A stretch of 64,000 bases of DNA from RPQJ01 sp052035645. Lineage in GTDB: Bacteria; Pseudomonadota; Gammaproteobacteria; Steroidobacterales; Steroidobacteraceae. Below, piece by piece: positions 36,419 to 44,708 of the stretch. The DNA is taken from positions 27,306 to 91,305 of the forward strand of contig JBPOHK010000109.1 of the NCBI GenBank assembly GCA_052035645.1, in the 5' to 3' direction. The notes under the pieces were generated by a model. It ran no database searches. It was not told where the DNA came from and worked only from the letters and a program-made list of their open reading frames with translations. A program made the translations under genes and the position numbers. Each line of letters starts with the position of its first letter. Position 1 is the stretch's first letter.

Positions 36419-36868
36419 TTACTCCTCGGCGACGACAGTGACCGGCAGGTCGAGCTCGATGTCGGTGTGCAGGTGCAGCTTGACGTGGTGCTCGCCGACC
36501 AGGCGGATCGGGCCGCCCGGCAGGCGCACTTCGCTGCGCTCGATGCGAATGCCGGCCTTGGTGACGGCCTCGGCGATGTCCGCCGTACCGACCGAGCCGA
36601 ACAGCTTGCCCTCGGTGCCCGCCTTCGCCGTGAGGCTCAGCTTGAAGCCCTCGAGCTGGGCCGCGCGCAGCTTGGCGCTCTCGAGTTCGTCGGCGGCGAG
36701 CTTCTCGAGTTCGGCGCGCCGCGCCTCGAACTTCTTGAGGTTCGCCGGCGTGCACAGCGCAGCCTTGCCCTGCGGGAGCAGGTAGTTGCGGCCGTAGCCC
36801 GGCTTGACCTTCACCTTGTCGCCGATCGAGCCGAGATTGGCGACCTTCTGCAGCAGGATGACTTCCAT
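36419..36868 (-). CDS. rplI: 50S ribosomal protein L9
   Basis: L9 binds 23S rRNA near the L1 stalk through its N-terminal domain. The product has 149 residues, a normal length: MEVILLQKVANLGSIGDKVKVKPGYGRNYLLPQGKA is the conserved N-domain, followed by the long connecting helix (about 45-78) and a C-domain with GKLFGSVGTADIAEAV. It is 21 bases before dnaB and 31 bases after the membrane-protein gene. Confidence 0.98.
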   Translation of the reverse strand: MEVILLQKVANLGSIGDKVKVKPGYGRNYLLPQGKAALCTPANLKKFEARRAELEKLAADELESAKLRAAQLEGFKLSLTAKAGTEGKLFGSVGTADIAEAVTKAGIRIERSEVRLPGGPIRLVGEHHVKLHLHTDIELDLPVTVVAEE

Positions 36869-36899
36869 CGTTGTGTCCTCGAATGAACCCTTGTGTCCG

Positions 36900-37802
36900 T
36901 CACGCGGGCTGAGACGCGCTGCCGCGCGACCGAGCCCAGTTGTCCACGAAACCCCAGGCCGCCAGCACCGCGACCATGGCCGGCGCGACCAGCGCCAGCA
37001 TCACGTACATCGCCCACAGCCAGCCGGCGTGCATCCGCCCCGCCGCCGCCTGCCGGTGCGCCGCGGCCAGTCCCACCAGCACCAGCGCGCCGAGGAACAG
37101 CCGGCCCAGGTCGTCGAGCAGCACCACGTCGGTGAGCATCGACGCGACCAGCACCGCCGCCGCCGCCAGCCCGAGCACGCGTCCCAGGCGCAGCGACTGG
37201 AACTCCGGGCCGAAGCTCCCCGCGGCCTGCGGCAGCGACTGCCACCAGCGCGCCAGGAACAGGGCGCACATCGCGAGCAGCACGGTCAGCACCGTGACCC
37301 AGCCCCACAGCGTGCGCGCGAGCGCCTCGGCCAGCCCGTCCTTCTCCAGGTCCAGCGGCAGTCCCTGGCGCTGCATCTCGTCCGCCATGTCGCGCACGAA
37401 GGGCAGCCAGAACTGCTGCGGATCGCCGAAGGCGACGTGCAGCACGACCAGCATCGCCGCACCCGCCAGCGTCGCCACCTGCAGGCAGAGCGCCAGCGAC
37501 TGCGTCTGCGAGAGCAGCCAGGCCAGCGCCATCGGCGGGCCGAGCACCCAGGCAGCATAGATCAACCCGACGGGGATGGGGCGCCCGAGCAGCCACATCG
37601 CCCCGGCCAGCAGGGCGCTCGCGCCGAGCGCCACCGACAGGCCGATCCGGCCGCCTCGCACCAGGGTCACGAGACCCGGCACGGCGCCCGGCAGGAAGAA
37701 CGCGAACCCGAGCCCGAACAGCGGCAGCAGTCCCAGCAGGCCGGTCATCACGACCGCACCGCCGGGGTTTGCGGCGAGCCAGAGGGCGAGCGTCCGGTTC
37801 AT
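36900..37802 (-). CDS. DUF2232/YybS-like polytopic membrane protein between rpsR and rplI
   Basis: A 300-residue protein with about eight hydrophobic helices and no catalytic motif I can name. A gene of this type (DUF2232 or YybS-like) is often found between rpsR and rplI, which is its position here. It begins MNRTLALWLAANPGGAVVM. A central soluble loop (about 128-158, GDPQQFWLPFVRDMADEMQR) separates two membrane halves, and the last helix ends WGFVDNWARSRG. Function is unknown. Conserved location suggests co-expression with the ribosomal proteins. Confidence 0.75.
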   Translation of the reverse strand: MNRTLALWLAANPGGAVVMTGLLGLLPLFGLGFAFFLPGAVPGLVTLVRGGRIGLSVALGASALLAGAMWLLGRPIPVGLIYAAWVLGPPMALAWLLSQTQSLALCLQVATLAGAAMLVVLHVAFGDPQQFWLPFVRDMADEMQRQGLPLDLEKDGLAEALARTLWGWVTVLTVLLAMCALFLARWWQSLPQAAGSFGPEFQSLRLGRVLGLAAAAVLVASMLTDVVLLDDLGRLFLGALVLVGLAAAHRQAAAGRMHAGWLWAMYVMLALVAPAMVAVLAAWGFVDNWARSRGSASQPA

Positions 37803-37843
37803 GTTGGCGCCCCGGCGGGACTCCCGCGCGGCGCCCGGTCGTC

Positions 37844-38068
37844 TCAGTGCTGGTCCGTGTACGGGAGCAGCGCCAGGAAACGGGCCCGCTTGATGGCCAG
37901 CGAGAGCTGGCGCTGGTAGTTCGACCGCGTGCCGGTGATGCGGCTCGGGACGATCTTGCCCGTCTCGGTGATGTAGCCCTTCAGCGTGGCGAGGTCCTTG
38001 TAGTCGATGCGCTCGACGCCCTCGGCCGTGAACTTGCAGAACTTACGACGGCGGAAAAAACGTGCCAT
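37844..38068 (-). CDS. rpsR: 30S ribosomal protein S18
   Basis: S18 pairs with S6 on the 30S platform. The product has 74 residues: MARFFRRRKFCKFTAEGVER, then IDYKDLATLKGYITETGKI, PSRITGTRSNYQRQLSLAIKRARFLALLPYTD. One cysteine (residue 11) matches the usual family position. It follows rpsF by 38 bases. A priB gene, which sits between them in Escherichia, is absent. Confidence 0.98.
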   Translation of the reverse strand: MARFFRRRKFCKFTAEGVERIDYKDLATLKGYITETGKIVPSRITGTRSNYQRQLSLAIKRARFLALLPYTDQH

Positions 38069-38106
38069 GGGTCACCCGATGAATGCTGTGGTTGCTGTGG
38101 TGCCGG

Positions 38107-38511
38107 TCAGTCGGCCGAACGCTCGCGGCGGTCGCCGCGGTCGTCGTCGCTGGCCTCGGGCAGCGTCGATTCCTCGGCGCGGCCACCCTCTTCGGCGGCC
38201 TTCGCCATCGGCGACGGCTCGGTGACGGCCGCGGGCGTCGCAATGACCATGTTGCGGATCACGGCGTCGCTGAAGCGGAACGACGCGGTCAGCTCGTCGA
38301 GCGCGGGCTTGTCGCACTCGACGTTCATCAGCACGTAGTGGGCCTTGTGGACCTTGTTGATCGGGTAGGCCAGCTGGCGCCGGCCCCAGTCCTCGAGGCG
38401 GTGGATCGCACCGCCGCCCGCGGTGATGATGCCGCGGTAGCGCTCGATCATGGCGGGGACCTGTTCGCTCTGATCCGGATGGACCAGGAACACGATTTCG
38501 TAATGACGCAT
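38107..38511 (-). CDS. rpsF: 30S ribosomal protein S6
   Basis: S6 binds S18 and the central domain of 16S rRNA. The product has 134 residues: MRHYEIVFLVHPDQSEQVPAM, RLEDWGRRQLAYPINKVHKAHYVLMNVE and the end DAVIRNMVI. A C-terminal acidic tail of about 35 residues (SPMAKAAEEGGRAEESTLPE and on) resembles the glutamylated tail region of other S6 proteins. AAGGAG lies nine bases before the ATG. The leader carries a hairpin fitting S6:S18 autoregulation. Confidence 0.98.
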   Translation of the reverse strand: MRHYEIVFLVHPDQSEQVPAMIERYRGIITAGGGAIHRLEDWGRRQLAYPINKVHKAHYVLMNVECDKPALDELTASFRFSDAVIRNMVIATPAAVTEPSPMAKAAEEGGRAEESTLPEASDDDRGDRRERSAD

Positions 38512-38530
38512 GTCATCGCTCCTTGTGGGT

Positions 38531-38558
38531 TTGCCGCCCGGATTGGCTGGTGCGGCAA
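38531..38558 (-). promoter_or_regulatory. Candidate S6:S18 autoregulatory leader hairpin of rpsF
   Basis: In the rpsF leader, TTGCCGC and GCGGCAA form a perfect 7-base stem around a 14-base loop that includes CCGG. It ends four bases before the AAGGAG ribosome binding site. Many bacteria control rpsF-rpsR by S6:S18 binding to a leader stem with an exposed CCG, so this element fits in place and content. The fold itself is inferred. Confidence 0.5.
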
Positions 38559-38630
38559 GGAGTTACTCGGGACCGCGCAACCCCTGAGGGGGCGCTACGG
38601 GGCCGCCAAGGATAGCGGAGCGGGCCCGCT

Positions 38631-38732
38631 CGCGCAAATAATTGGGGACACTCACTATTTTTCGCAGGTGGACAGTCGCCGAGCGGGACAGCCCCCGTCG
38701 AAAAATAGTGAGTGTCCCCAATTATTTGCGCG
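38631..38732. repeat. REPIN-like palindrome with extended 34-bp arms, overlapping the rlmB 3' end
   Basis: Perfect 34-base inverted arms (38631-38664 and 38699-38732) surround a 34-base centre. The inner core (38644-38719) has the same 21-base arms and 76-base length as the repeat at 15346. Outside the core a further 13 bases (CGCGCAAATAATT) are also inverted. The right-hand copy of these is the last codons and TAA stop of rlmB, so the palindrome includes coding sequence. The outer left end supplies TTGCGC at 38637-38632, which could act as a -35 with TATCCT at 38614-38609 for rpsF. Confidence 0.85.
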
Positions 38733-39474
38733 GCCTGGCCCGCCGCTGGCGGACGGCTTCGTAGAGCACCACCCCGGCCGCGACGGACACGTTGAGGCTC
38801 TCGACCGCCCCGGCCATGGGGATCGAGACGAGCTGGTCGCAGCACTCGCGCGTCAGCCGGCGCATGCCCTCGCCTTCCGAGCCCATCACGAGGACGGTCG
38901 GCCCGGTCAGCTCGACGTCGTAGATCGTCCGGTCGGCGTCGTCGGAGGTGCCGATCAGCCACAGTCCGCGCGACTTCAGGTCGCGCAGCGTGCGCGCGAG
39001 ATTCACGACCGACACGAACGGGACGGACTCGGCCGCGCCCGCGGCCACCTTGCGCGCCACCGGCGTGAGCCCGGCCGCCCGGTCGCGCGGCGCGACGACC
39101 GCGGTCACCCCGGCGGCATCCGCGCTGCGCAGGCAGGCGCCGAGGTTGTGCGGGTCCTGCACGCCGTCGAGCACGAGCAGCAGCGGCGCGCCCGCGGCCG
39201 CCTCGAGGGCCTCCTCCAGCTGCGTCTCCGGGTCGCCGGCCCGGGCCTGCAGCTCGGCCACCACGCCCTGGTGACGCCCGCCGTCGGCGAGCTTGTCGAG
39301 CTGCGCGGCATCCGCGGCCGCGATCGCGACCCCGGCGCGCTCGGCCAGGACGCGGATCTCCGCGAGCCGCGCGTCGTCGCGCGCCGAGCCGAGCAGCAGG
39401 CGGCGGACGCGCTGCGGGGAGCGCGCCAGCATCACGCGCACCGGGTGGATGCCGTAGGTGATCGCGGCGGCCAT
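38722..39474 (-). CDS. rlmB: 23S rRNA (guanosine-2'-O-)-methyltransferase RlmB
   Basis: RlmB methylates the ribose of G2251 in the 23S peptidyl-transferase P loop. The product has 250 residues from the ATG at 39474, which overlaps the rnr stop (ATGA). Its N-terminal part binds RNA (YGIHPVRVML, GVVAELQ), and the SPOUT knot is clear: VLDGVQDPHNLGACLRSADA (about 102-121), VLVMGSEGEGMRRL (about 195-208) and IPMAGAVESLNVSVAAGVVLYE (about 219-240). The final codons and stop lie inside the arm of the REPIN-like repeat. Confidence 0.96.
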   Translation of the reverse strand: MAAAITYGIHPVRVMLARSPQRVRRLLLGSARDDARLAEIRVLAERAGVAIAAADAAQLDKLADGGRHQGVVAELQARAGDPETQLEEALEAAAGAPLLLVLDGVQDPHNLGACLRSADAAGVTAVVAPRDRAAGLTPVARKVAAGAAESVPFVSVVNLARTLRDLKSRGLWLIGTSDDADRTIYDVELTGPTVLVMGSEGEGMRRLTRECCDQLVSIPMAGAVESLNVSVAAGVVLYEAVRQRRARPRK

Positions 39475-41708
39475 CAGCGCCGCCTCCGGCCGGAGCGCAG
39501 GAACCGCGGCCGGCGCTCCACGGCCATCTCGCCGGCGAGTTCGAAGTCGACGCGGCGGTCGTCGAGCGACACGTTGCTGACGCGGACGCGGACGCGGTCG
39601 CCGAGCTTGAACACCTTGCCCGAGCTGCGCCCGACCAGCCGGTAGCCACTCGAATCGCGAGTGAAATAGTCCTGGCCGAGGGCCGAGACGTGCAGCAGGC
39701 CGTCGACCTGCAGGCCGTCGAGCTGCACGAACAGCCCGAAGTCGACCACGCCCGAGACGATGCCGTCGAACTCCTCGCCGACGCGCTCCTGCATGTAGTA
39801 GCACTTGAGCCAGGCCACCGCTCCGCGCGTGGCCTCGTCGGCGCGCCGCTCGCGGAACGAGCAGTCCTGGCCGAGCGCCGGGAACGCGCCGTGCCAGTCG
39901 ACCAGCTGCTGCGGATCCCCCTCGCGCAGCACCTGGCGGATGCCGCGGTGGACCACGAGGTCGGGGTAGCGGCGGATGGGCGAGGTGAAGTGCGCGTAGT
40001 GCTCGAGCGCGAGGCCGAAGTGGCCGATGTTGCCGGGCTGGTACACGGCCTGCGGCATCGAGCGGATGATGGCCGTCGAGATGAGCGGCGCATCCGGCCG
40101 GTCGCCGATCTTCTGCAGCAGGTCGCGCAGGTGCTCGGGCGTCACCTCCTCGGGCGGCGGCAGCCACAGCCCGAACTCGCGCAGGAACTGGCGCAGGGTT
40201 TCGAGCCGCTCGAGCTCCGGCAGGCCGTGCACGCGATACAGCGTCGGCACCTTGTGGCGATCGAGGAAGCGGGCCGCCGCGACGTTCGCCGCGATCATGC
40301 ACTCCTCGATCAGCCGGTGGGCGTCGTTGCGCGGCGCCTCCACCAGCGCGGCGACGCGGCCCTGCCCGTCGAACTTGAGCTTGAGCTCCGGCGTGTCGAG
40401 CTCGAGCGCGCCGCGGCCCGTGCGCTCGTGCGTGAAGGCCTTGTAGACGCCGTGCAGCGCGAGCAGGCGCTCGCGCAGGCGCTCGAGCTTCCCGTCGTGC
40501 GGCCGGTTCGGCTGCTCGAGGAACGCGCCCACCTCGTGGTAGGTCAGGCGGGCCTTCGAGCGCATCACGCCCTCGAAGAAGCGCGAGCGCGTGATGCGCC
40601 CGCGATCGGTCACGCGTAGTTCGCAGCACAGGCACAGCCGGTCCGCGTCGGGCACCAGCGAGCACAGTCCGTTCGACAGCGCCTCCGGCAGCATCGGCAG
40701 GACGCGGTTCGGGAAGTACACCGACGTGCCGCGCTCGCGCGCCTCGACGTCGAGCGGGCTGCCCGGCGCCACGTAGTGCCCGACGTCGGCGATGGCGACG
40801 ATCACGCGCCAGCCCGTGCCGCTGCGCTCGCACCAGACCGCGTCGTCGTAGTCGCGCGCGTCCTCGCCGTCGATCGTGACCAGGTCGAGGTCGCGCAGGT
40901 CCTCGCGACCGGCGACGGCGGCCTGCGGGATGTGCCGCCCGAACGCCTCGGCCTCGGCCACCACCCCGGCCGGGAACTCGAACGGGAGCGAATGCGAATG
41001 AATCGCGATGTCGATCTCCATGCCCGGCGCCCCGTGATCGCCGAGGACGCGCGTGACGCGGCCGACCGGCTGGCCGAGCCGCGACGGCTGCTGGGTGAGT
41101 TCGACGATGACGACCTGCCCGCTTTCGGCGCCGCCGAGCTGGCTGGAGGGCACCAGCACACGGTGCGTGATGCGCGGGTTGTCGGCCGTGAGGAAGGCCA
41201 CGCCGGCCTCGACCTGCAGGCGACCGACGACCTCCCGGGTCCGCCGCTCCAGCACCTCGACGACGCTGCCCTGGGGCTTGCCGCGAAAGCGCGTCGCCTC
41301 GATGCGCACCGCGACGCGGTCGCCGTGCATGATTTCGCGCATCTGCTGGCCCGGCAGGTAGACCGGCGCCGAGGCGTCGTCCGGCAGGAGCAGTCCGTCG
41401 CCGTTGCGGTGCGCCTGCACCGTGCCGACCACGAGGCCCGGCAGCTGCTCGCGCAGGCAGTACTGCCCGCGGCGGTTCGGCATGACCTCGCCGCGCCGGG
41501 CGAGATCCTGCAGGATCGCCTCGATGCCGGCCGGATCCAGTCCGGCCGCCGCGGCGACCTCCTCGATGCGCAGCGGCCGGCCGGCCTTGCGCAGCGCCGC
41601 CAGGACGGCGGACTGCGGATTGAGCGCCGGCCGCTTGGCCGCGCGCGTACGGGCATCGCTGCCGCCGCCGTTGGCGGCGCGCGAGCGACGATTGCGTTCT
41701 CTTCTCAT
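39474..41708 (-). CDS. rnr: Exoribonuclease R
   Basis: RNase R degrades structured RNA 3' to 5' and acts in rRNA quality control. The product has 744 residues, slightly shorter than the Escherichia 813. A basic N-terminus and a winged-helix region (AALRKAGRPLRIEEVAAAAGLD, about 36-57) precede cold-shock domains and the RNB core with DLDLVTIDGEDARDYDDAVWCE (catalytic Asp cluster, about 272-293) and HFTSPIRRYPDLVVHR (about 575-590). The C-terminal S1 domain is VGEEFDGIVSGVVDFGLFVQL. The tail is shorter and less Lys-rich than in Escherichia. It is coupled to rlmB. Confidence 0.97.
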   Translation of the reverse strand: MRRERNRRSRAANGGGSDARTRAAKRPALNPQSAVLAALRKAGRPLRIEEVAAAAGLDPAGIEAILQDLARRGEVMPNRRGQYCLREQLPGLVVGTVQAHRNGDGLLLPDDASAPVYLPGQQMREIMHGDRVAVRIEATRFRGKPQGSVVEVLERRTREVVGRLQVEAGVAFLTADNPRITHRVLVPSSQLGGAESGQVVIVELTQQPSRLGQPVGRVTRVLGDHGAPGMEIDIAIHSHSLPFEFPAGVVAEAEAFGRHIPQAAVAGREDLRDLDLVTIDGEDARDYDDAVWCERSGTGWRVIVAIADVGHYVAPGSPLDVEARERGTSVYFPNRVLPMLPEALSNGLCSLVPDADRLCLCCELRVTDRGRITRSRFFEGVMRSKARLTYHEVGAFLEQPNRPHDGKLERLRERLLALHGVYKAFTHERTGRGALELDTPELKLKFDGQGRVAALVEAPRNDAHRLIEECMIAANVAAARFLDRHKVPTLYRVHGLPELERLETLRQFLREFGLWLPPPEEVTPEHLRDLLQKIGDRPDAPLISTAIIRSMPQAVYQPGNIGHFGLALEHYAHFTSPIRRYPDLVVHRGIRQVLREGDPQQLVDWHGAFPALGQDCSFRERRADEATRGAVAWLKCYYMQERVGEEFDGIVSGVVDFGLFVQLDGLQVDGLLHVSALGQDYFTRDSSGYRLVGRSSGKVFKLGDRVRVRVSNVSLDDRRVDFELAGEMAVERRPRFLRSGRRRR

Positions 41709-41718
41709 GTTTCCTTCG

Positions 41719-41747
41719 TTGACAGTCCCGAGGACCGCCAGTAAATT
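41719..41747 (+). promoter_or_regulatory. Sigma-70 promoter of tRNA-Leu
   Basis: A consensus TTGACA (41719-41724) is followed after 17 bases by TAAATT (41742-41747, four of six). The start would fall near 41755, 35 bases before the tRNA. It diverges from rnr, whose ATG is at 41708. Confidence 0.65.
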
Positions 41748-41789
41748 GCGCCACCTTCCAGAGCACCCCCGGGGTGCCTCGACACCTGT

Positions 41790-41874
<85 letters not shown>

Positions 41875-42022
41875 TCGCCAGAATATCTTCTGGGATCAAT
41901 CGCTTGGACAATATTCCCCGGCGCACCGAGGTGCCCCGGCGGCATTCGGGCGGGCGTCCGGCAACCCCGGCCGGGCCGGTGCGCGCGGCCTGCCTCTCGG
42001 CACGCCGCGACCGGCCACGCGC

Positions 42023-43174
42023 TCACAGCGCGCGCGAGATCAGCTCCTTCATGACCTCGTTCGTGCCGCCGTAGATCCGCTGCACGCGCGAGTCGGCGAA
42101 CATGCGGCACACGACGTACTCGTTCATGTAGCCGTAGCCGCCGAACAGCTGCTGGCACTCGTCGAGCACCTTCTGCTGCATGTCGGTGACCCACCACTTG
42201 GCCATCGCGGCCGTCTCGGTGTCGAGCTTGCCCTCGACCAGCTGCTGGATGCAGCGGTCGACGAACACGCGCGCGACGCGCGTGTGGGTCACGCACTCGG
42301 CGAGCTTGAACTTCGTGTTCTGGTAGGCCGCGACCGGCTGGCCGAAGATCTTGCGCTCGTTGACGTACTTGACCGTCTCCTCGATCGCGCCTTCCATCGA
42401 GGCCACGCCGCCGAGCGCGATGAGCGCGCGCTCGTACGGCAGGTCGCCCATCAGCATGTGCATGCCCTTGCCTTCCTCGCCGAGCAGGTTGGCCGCGGGC
42501 ACGCGTACGTCCTCGAAGAACAGCTCGGCCGTGTCCTGCGCCTGCAGGCCCATCTTGTCGAGCACGCGACCGACCCGGTACCCCTTCAGGTCGGGCGTCT
42601 CGACCATCAGGATCGACAGGCCGCGGCTGCGGTCGTTCGGGTCGGTGCGCACCACCAGCATGAGGATCTCGGCCGAGCCGCCGTTGGTGATGAAGATCTT
42701 GGAGCCGTTGACCACGTAGTGGTCGCCGTCGCGCACCGCGCGCGTGCGGATGGCCTTGAGGTCGGAGCCGGCGCCGGGCTCGGTCATGCCGATGGCGCCG
42801 ATCAGCTCGCCGCGCGCCATGCGCGGCAGGAAGCGCTGCTTCTGCTCCTCGCTGCCGTAGTTGAGCACGTAGTGGGCGGCGATGCTGTGCACGCCCTGGC
42901 CGAAGCCGGAGATGCCGCGCCTCGCGGTTTCCTCGTAGAGCAGGGCCTCGTGGCGGAAGTCCCCGCCCCCGCCGCCGTACTCGGCCGGCACGTCCATCAA
43001 GAGGAAGCCGGCCGCCCCGGCCTTGCGCCACACCTCCTTCCCGACGGTGTGCTGCTTGCGCCACTGGGCGTCGAAGGGAAGCATCTCCGTCTCGACGAAA
43101 CGCGAAATGGCCTCGCGCAACATGCGCAGGTCGTCGTCCATCCAGGGGGATTCGTAGGGCGTCATGGCGGTCAT
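42023..43174 (-). CDS. Acyl-CoA dehydrogenase, long-chain-like
   Basis: A 383-residue FAD enzyme that would introduce the first double bond in beta-oxidation. Features: an N-terminal helical domain, IGAIGMTEPGAGSDL (FAD-binding, about 127-141), FITNGGSAE (about 169-177), YVNERKIFGQPVAAYQNTKFKLAE (about 269-292) and the C-terminal RIYGGTNEVMKELI. The end has G in place of the catalytic Glu of medium- and short-chain enzymes (YEGT). Together with Glu265-Glu266 in the helix GAIEETVKYV this matches the long-chain/isovaleryl pattern, where the base lies in that helix. The ATG overlaps the purA stop (ATGA). Acyl-CoA dehydrogenases are not a usual part of this conserved block. Confidence 0.92.
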   Translation of the reverse strand: MTAMTPYESPWMDDDLRMLREAISRFVETEMLPFDAQWRKQHTVGKEVWRKAGAAGFLLMDVPAEYGGGGGDFRHEALLYEETARRGISGFGQGVHSIAAHYVLNYGSEEQKQRFLPRMARGELIGAIGMTEPGAGSDLKAIRTRAVRDGDHYVVNGSKIFITNGGSAEILMLVVRTDPNDRSRGLSILMVETPDLKGYRVGRVLDKMGLQAQDTAELFFEDVRVPAANLLGEEGKGMHMLMGDLPYERALIALGGVASMEGAIEETVKYVNERKIFGQPVAAYQNTKFKLAECVTHTRVARVFVDRCIQQLVEGKLDTETAAMAKWWVTDMQQKVLDECQQLFGGYGYMNEYVVCRMFADSRVQRIYGGTNEVMKELISRAL

Positions 43175-44463
43175 TCGTACGGGTGGCGAAGCACGATGGT
43201 CTCGGCGCGGTCCGGCCCGGTCGAAACGATGTCGATGGGCACGCCGCCGAGTTCCTCGAGGCGGGCGAGGTACTTGCGGGCCGCGGCCGGCAGCCCGTCG
43301 AACTCGACGATGCCGGCGGTCGATTCCTTCCAGCCCGGATGGTCCTCGTACACCGGCTCGCACTCCGAGAACCGGTGCGGCAGCAGCGGCGGCACGGCGT
43401 GCACCTCGCCGTCGATGCGATAGCCGGTGCAGATGCGCAGCGTGTCGAGGCCGTCGAGCACGTCGAGCTTGGTGACGCCGAGGCTGGAGATGCTGTTGTG
43501 CAGGACGGCGCGGCGCAGCGCCACCGCGTCGAACCAGCCGCAGCGGCGCGGCCGGCCGGTCACCGCGCCGAACTCGTGCCCGACGCGCGAGAGGTGCTCG
43601 CCGGTCTCGTCGAACAGCTCGGTGGGGAACGGGCCCGCGCCGACGCGGGTCGTGTAGGCCTTCACGATGCCGAGCACCCGGTGGATGTCGCGCGGCCCGA
43701 GGCCGGTGCCGACCGCCGCCTCGCCCGCGATGGTGTTGGACGAAGTCACGAACGGATAGGTGCCCACGTCCACGTCGAGCAGCGCACCCTGCGCGCCCTC
43801 GAACATGATGTTGCCGCCGCGCTGCATCGTGGTGCGCAGGGCGTCGCTGACGTCGGTGACCAGCGGCTCGAGCCGCTCGGCCAGCGCCACCATCTCGTTC
43901 AGCAGCGGCTGGAAATCGATGCCCTCCGCGCTGTAATAACGGCCCAGCAGGAAGTTGTGGTAGTCGAGGATCTCGCCGAGCCGCGCAGCCAGCCGGTCGC
44001 GCTGGAAGAGGTCAGCCACCCGCACCGCGCGCCGCGCGACCTTGTCCTCGTACGCCGGGCCGATGCCCCGCCCGGTCGTGCCGATGGCGTTCGCGCCGCG
44101 GGCGCGCTCGCGGGCCCGGTCCAGCGCGACGTGCGACGGCAGGATGAGCGCGCAGTTCGGGCTGACGCGCAGCCGCTCGTAGACGGGCACGCCGCGCTGC
44201 ACCAGCGCATCGGCCTCGCGGAACAGCGCGTCGAGCGAGAGCACGACGCCGTTGCCGATGAAGCACTGCACGCCGGGGTGCAGGATGCCGGAGGGGATCA
44301 GCGAGAGGACCGTCTTCTGTCCGCCGATGACCAGCGTGTGGCCCGCATTGTGGCCGCCCTGGAAGCGCGCGACGGAGGCGACCCGCTCGGTGAGCAGGTC
44401 CACGATCTTGCCTTTGCCTTCGTCGCCCCACTGGGCGCCGATGACGACGAGGTTGATTGCCAT
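43171..44463 (-). CDS. purA: Adenylosuccinate synthetase
   Basis: PurA joins IMP and aspartate with GTP, the first committed step to AMP. From the ATG at 44463 the product has 430 residues: MAINLVVIGAQWGDEGKGKIVD (catalytic Asp and P-loop, about 9-22), RFQGGHNAGHTLV (catalytic His about 41), GTTGRGIGPAYEDK (about 127-140), FEGAQGALLDVDVGTYPFVTSSNT (about 221-244) and TKLDVLDGLD. It is preceded by yjeT and hflC as in related genomes, and followed by the coupled acyl-CoA dehydrogenase. Confidence 0.98.
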   Translation of the reverse strand: MAINLVVIGAQWGDEGKGKIVDLLTERVASVARFQGGHNAGHTLVIGGQKTVLSLIPSGILHPGVQCFIGNGVVLSLDALFREADALVQRGVPVYERLRVSPNCALILPSHVALDRARERARGANAIGTTGRGIGPAYEDKVARRAVRVADLFQRDRLAARLGEILDYHNFLLGRYYSAEGIDFQPLLNEMVALAERLEPLVTDVSDALRTTMQRGGNIMFEGAQGALLDVDVGTYPFVTSSNTIAGEAAVGTGLGPRDIHRVLGIVKAYTTRVGAGPFPTELFDETGEHLSRVGHEFGAVTGRPRRCGWFDAVALRRAVLHNSISSLGVTKLDVLDGLDTLRICTGYRIDGEVHAVPPLLPHRFSECEPVYEDHPGWKESTAGIVEFDGLPAAARKYLARLEELGGVPIDIVSTGPDRAETIVLRHPYE

Positions 44464-44491
44464 GAAGCTCTTTACTGCCTGGTGCCGGGGT

Positions 44492-44689
44492 TCAGTGGCC
44501 GCCGCGGACCAGGTACAGCAGCAGCGCACCCGCGATCATGCTGACCAGACCGAAGATACGCAACGTCCGGTCGTCGAGTTTCGACAGGGCGGCGAGAGTG
44601 CGTCTCATCCCGGCGGGGTTCGCGAACGGGATGAGCCCTTCGAGCACCAGGTAGAGGGCGAAGGCAGCCCAGAGGTCGCGCCACTCCAC
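44492..44689 (-). CDS. yjeT: DUF2065 small membrane protein YjeT
   Basis: A 65-residue protein from a GTG at 44689 (VEWRDLWAAFALYLVLEGLI). It has two hydrophobic helices separated by a short loop (NPAGMRRTLAALSKLDDRTLR). DUF2065 proteins lie between hflC and purA in many gammaproteobacteria, as here. The helix-loop-helix shape and the position identify it. Function is unknown; association with HflKC is only suggested by context. Confidence 0.85.
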   Translation of the reverse strand: MEWRDLWAAFALYLVLEGLIPFANPAGMRRTLAALSKLDDRTLRIFGLVSMIAGALLLYLVRGGH

Positions 44690-44708
44690 CGACGGGACCG
44701 GCCGCCGC

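Noticed and set aside
41918..41939. Imperfect GC-rich stem between tRNA-Leu and the acyl-CoA dehydrogenase gene
   Set aside because: One internal mismatch, a two-base loop and no T-run; too weak to call a terminator, though the gap must end two convergent transcripts.
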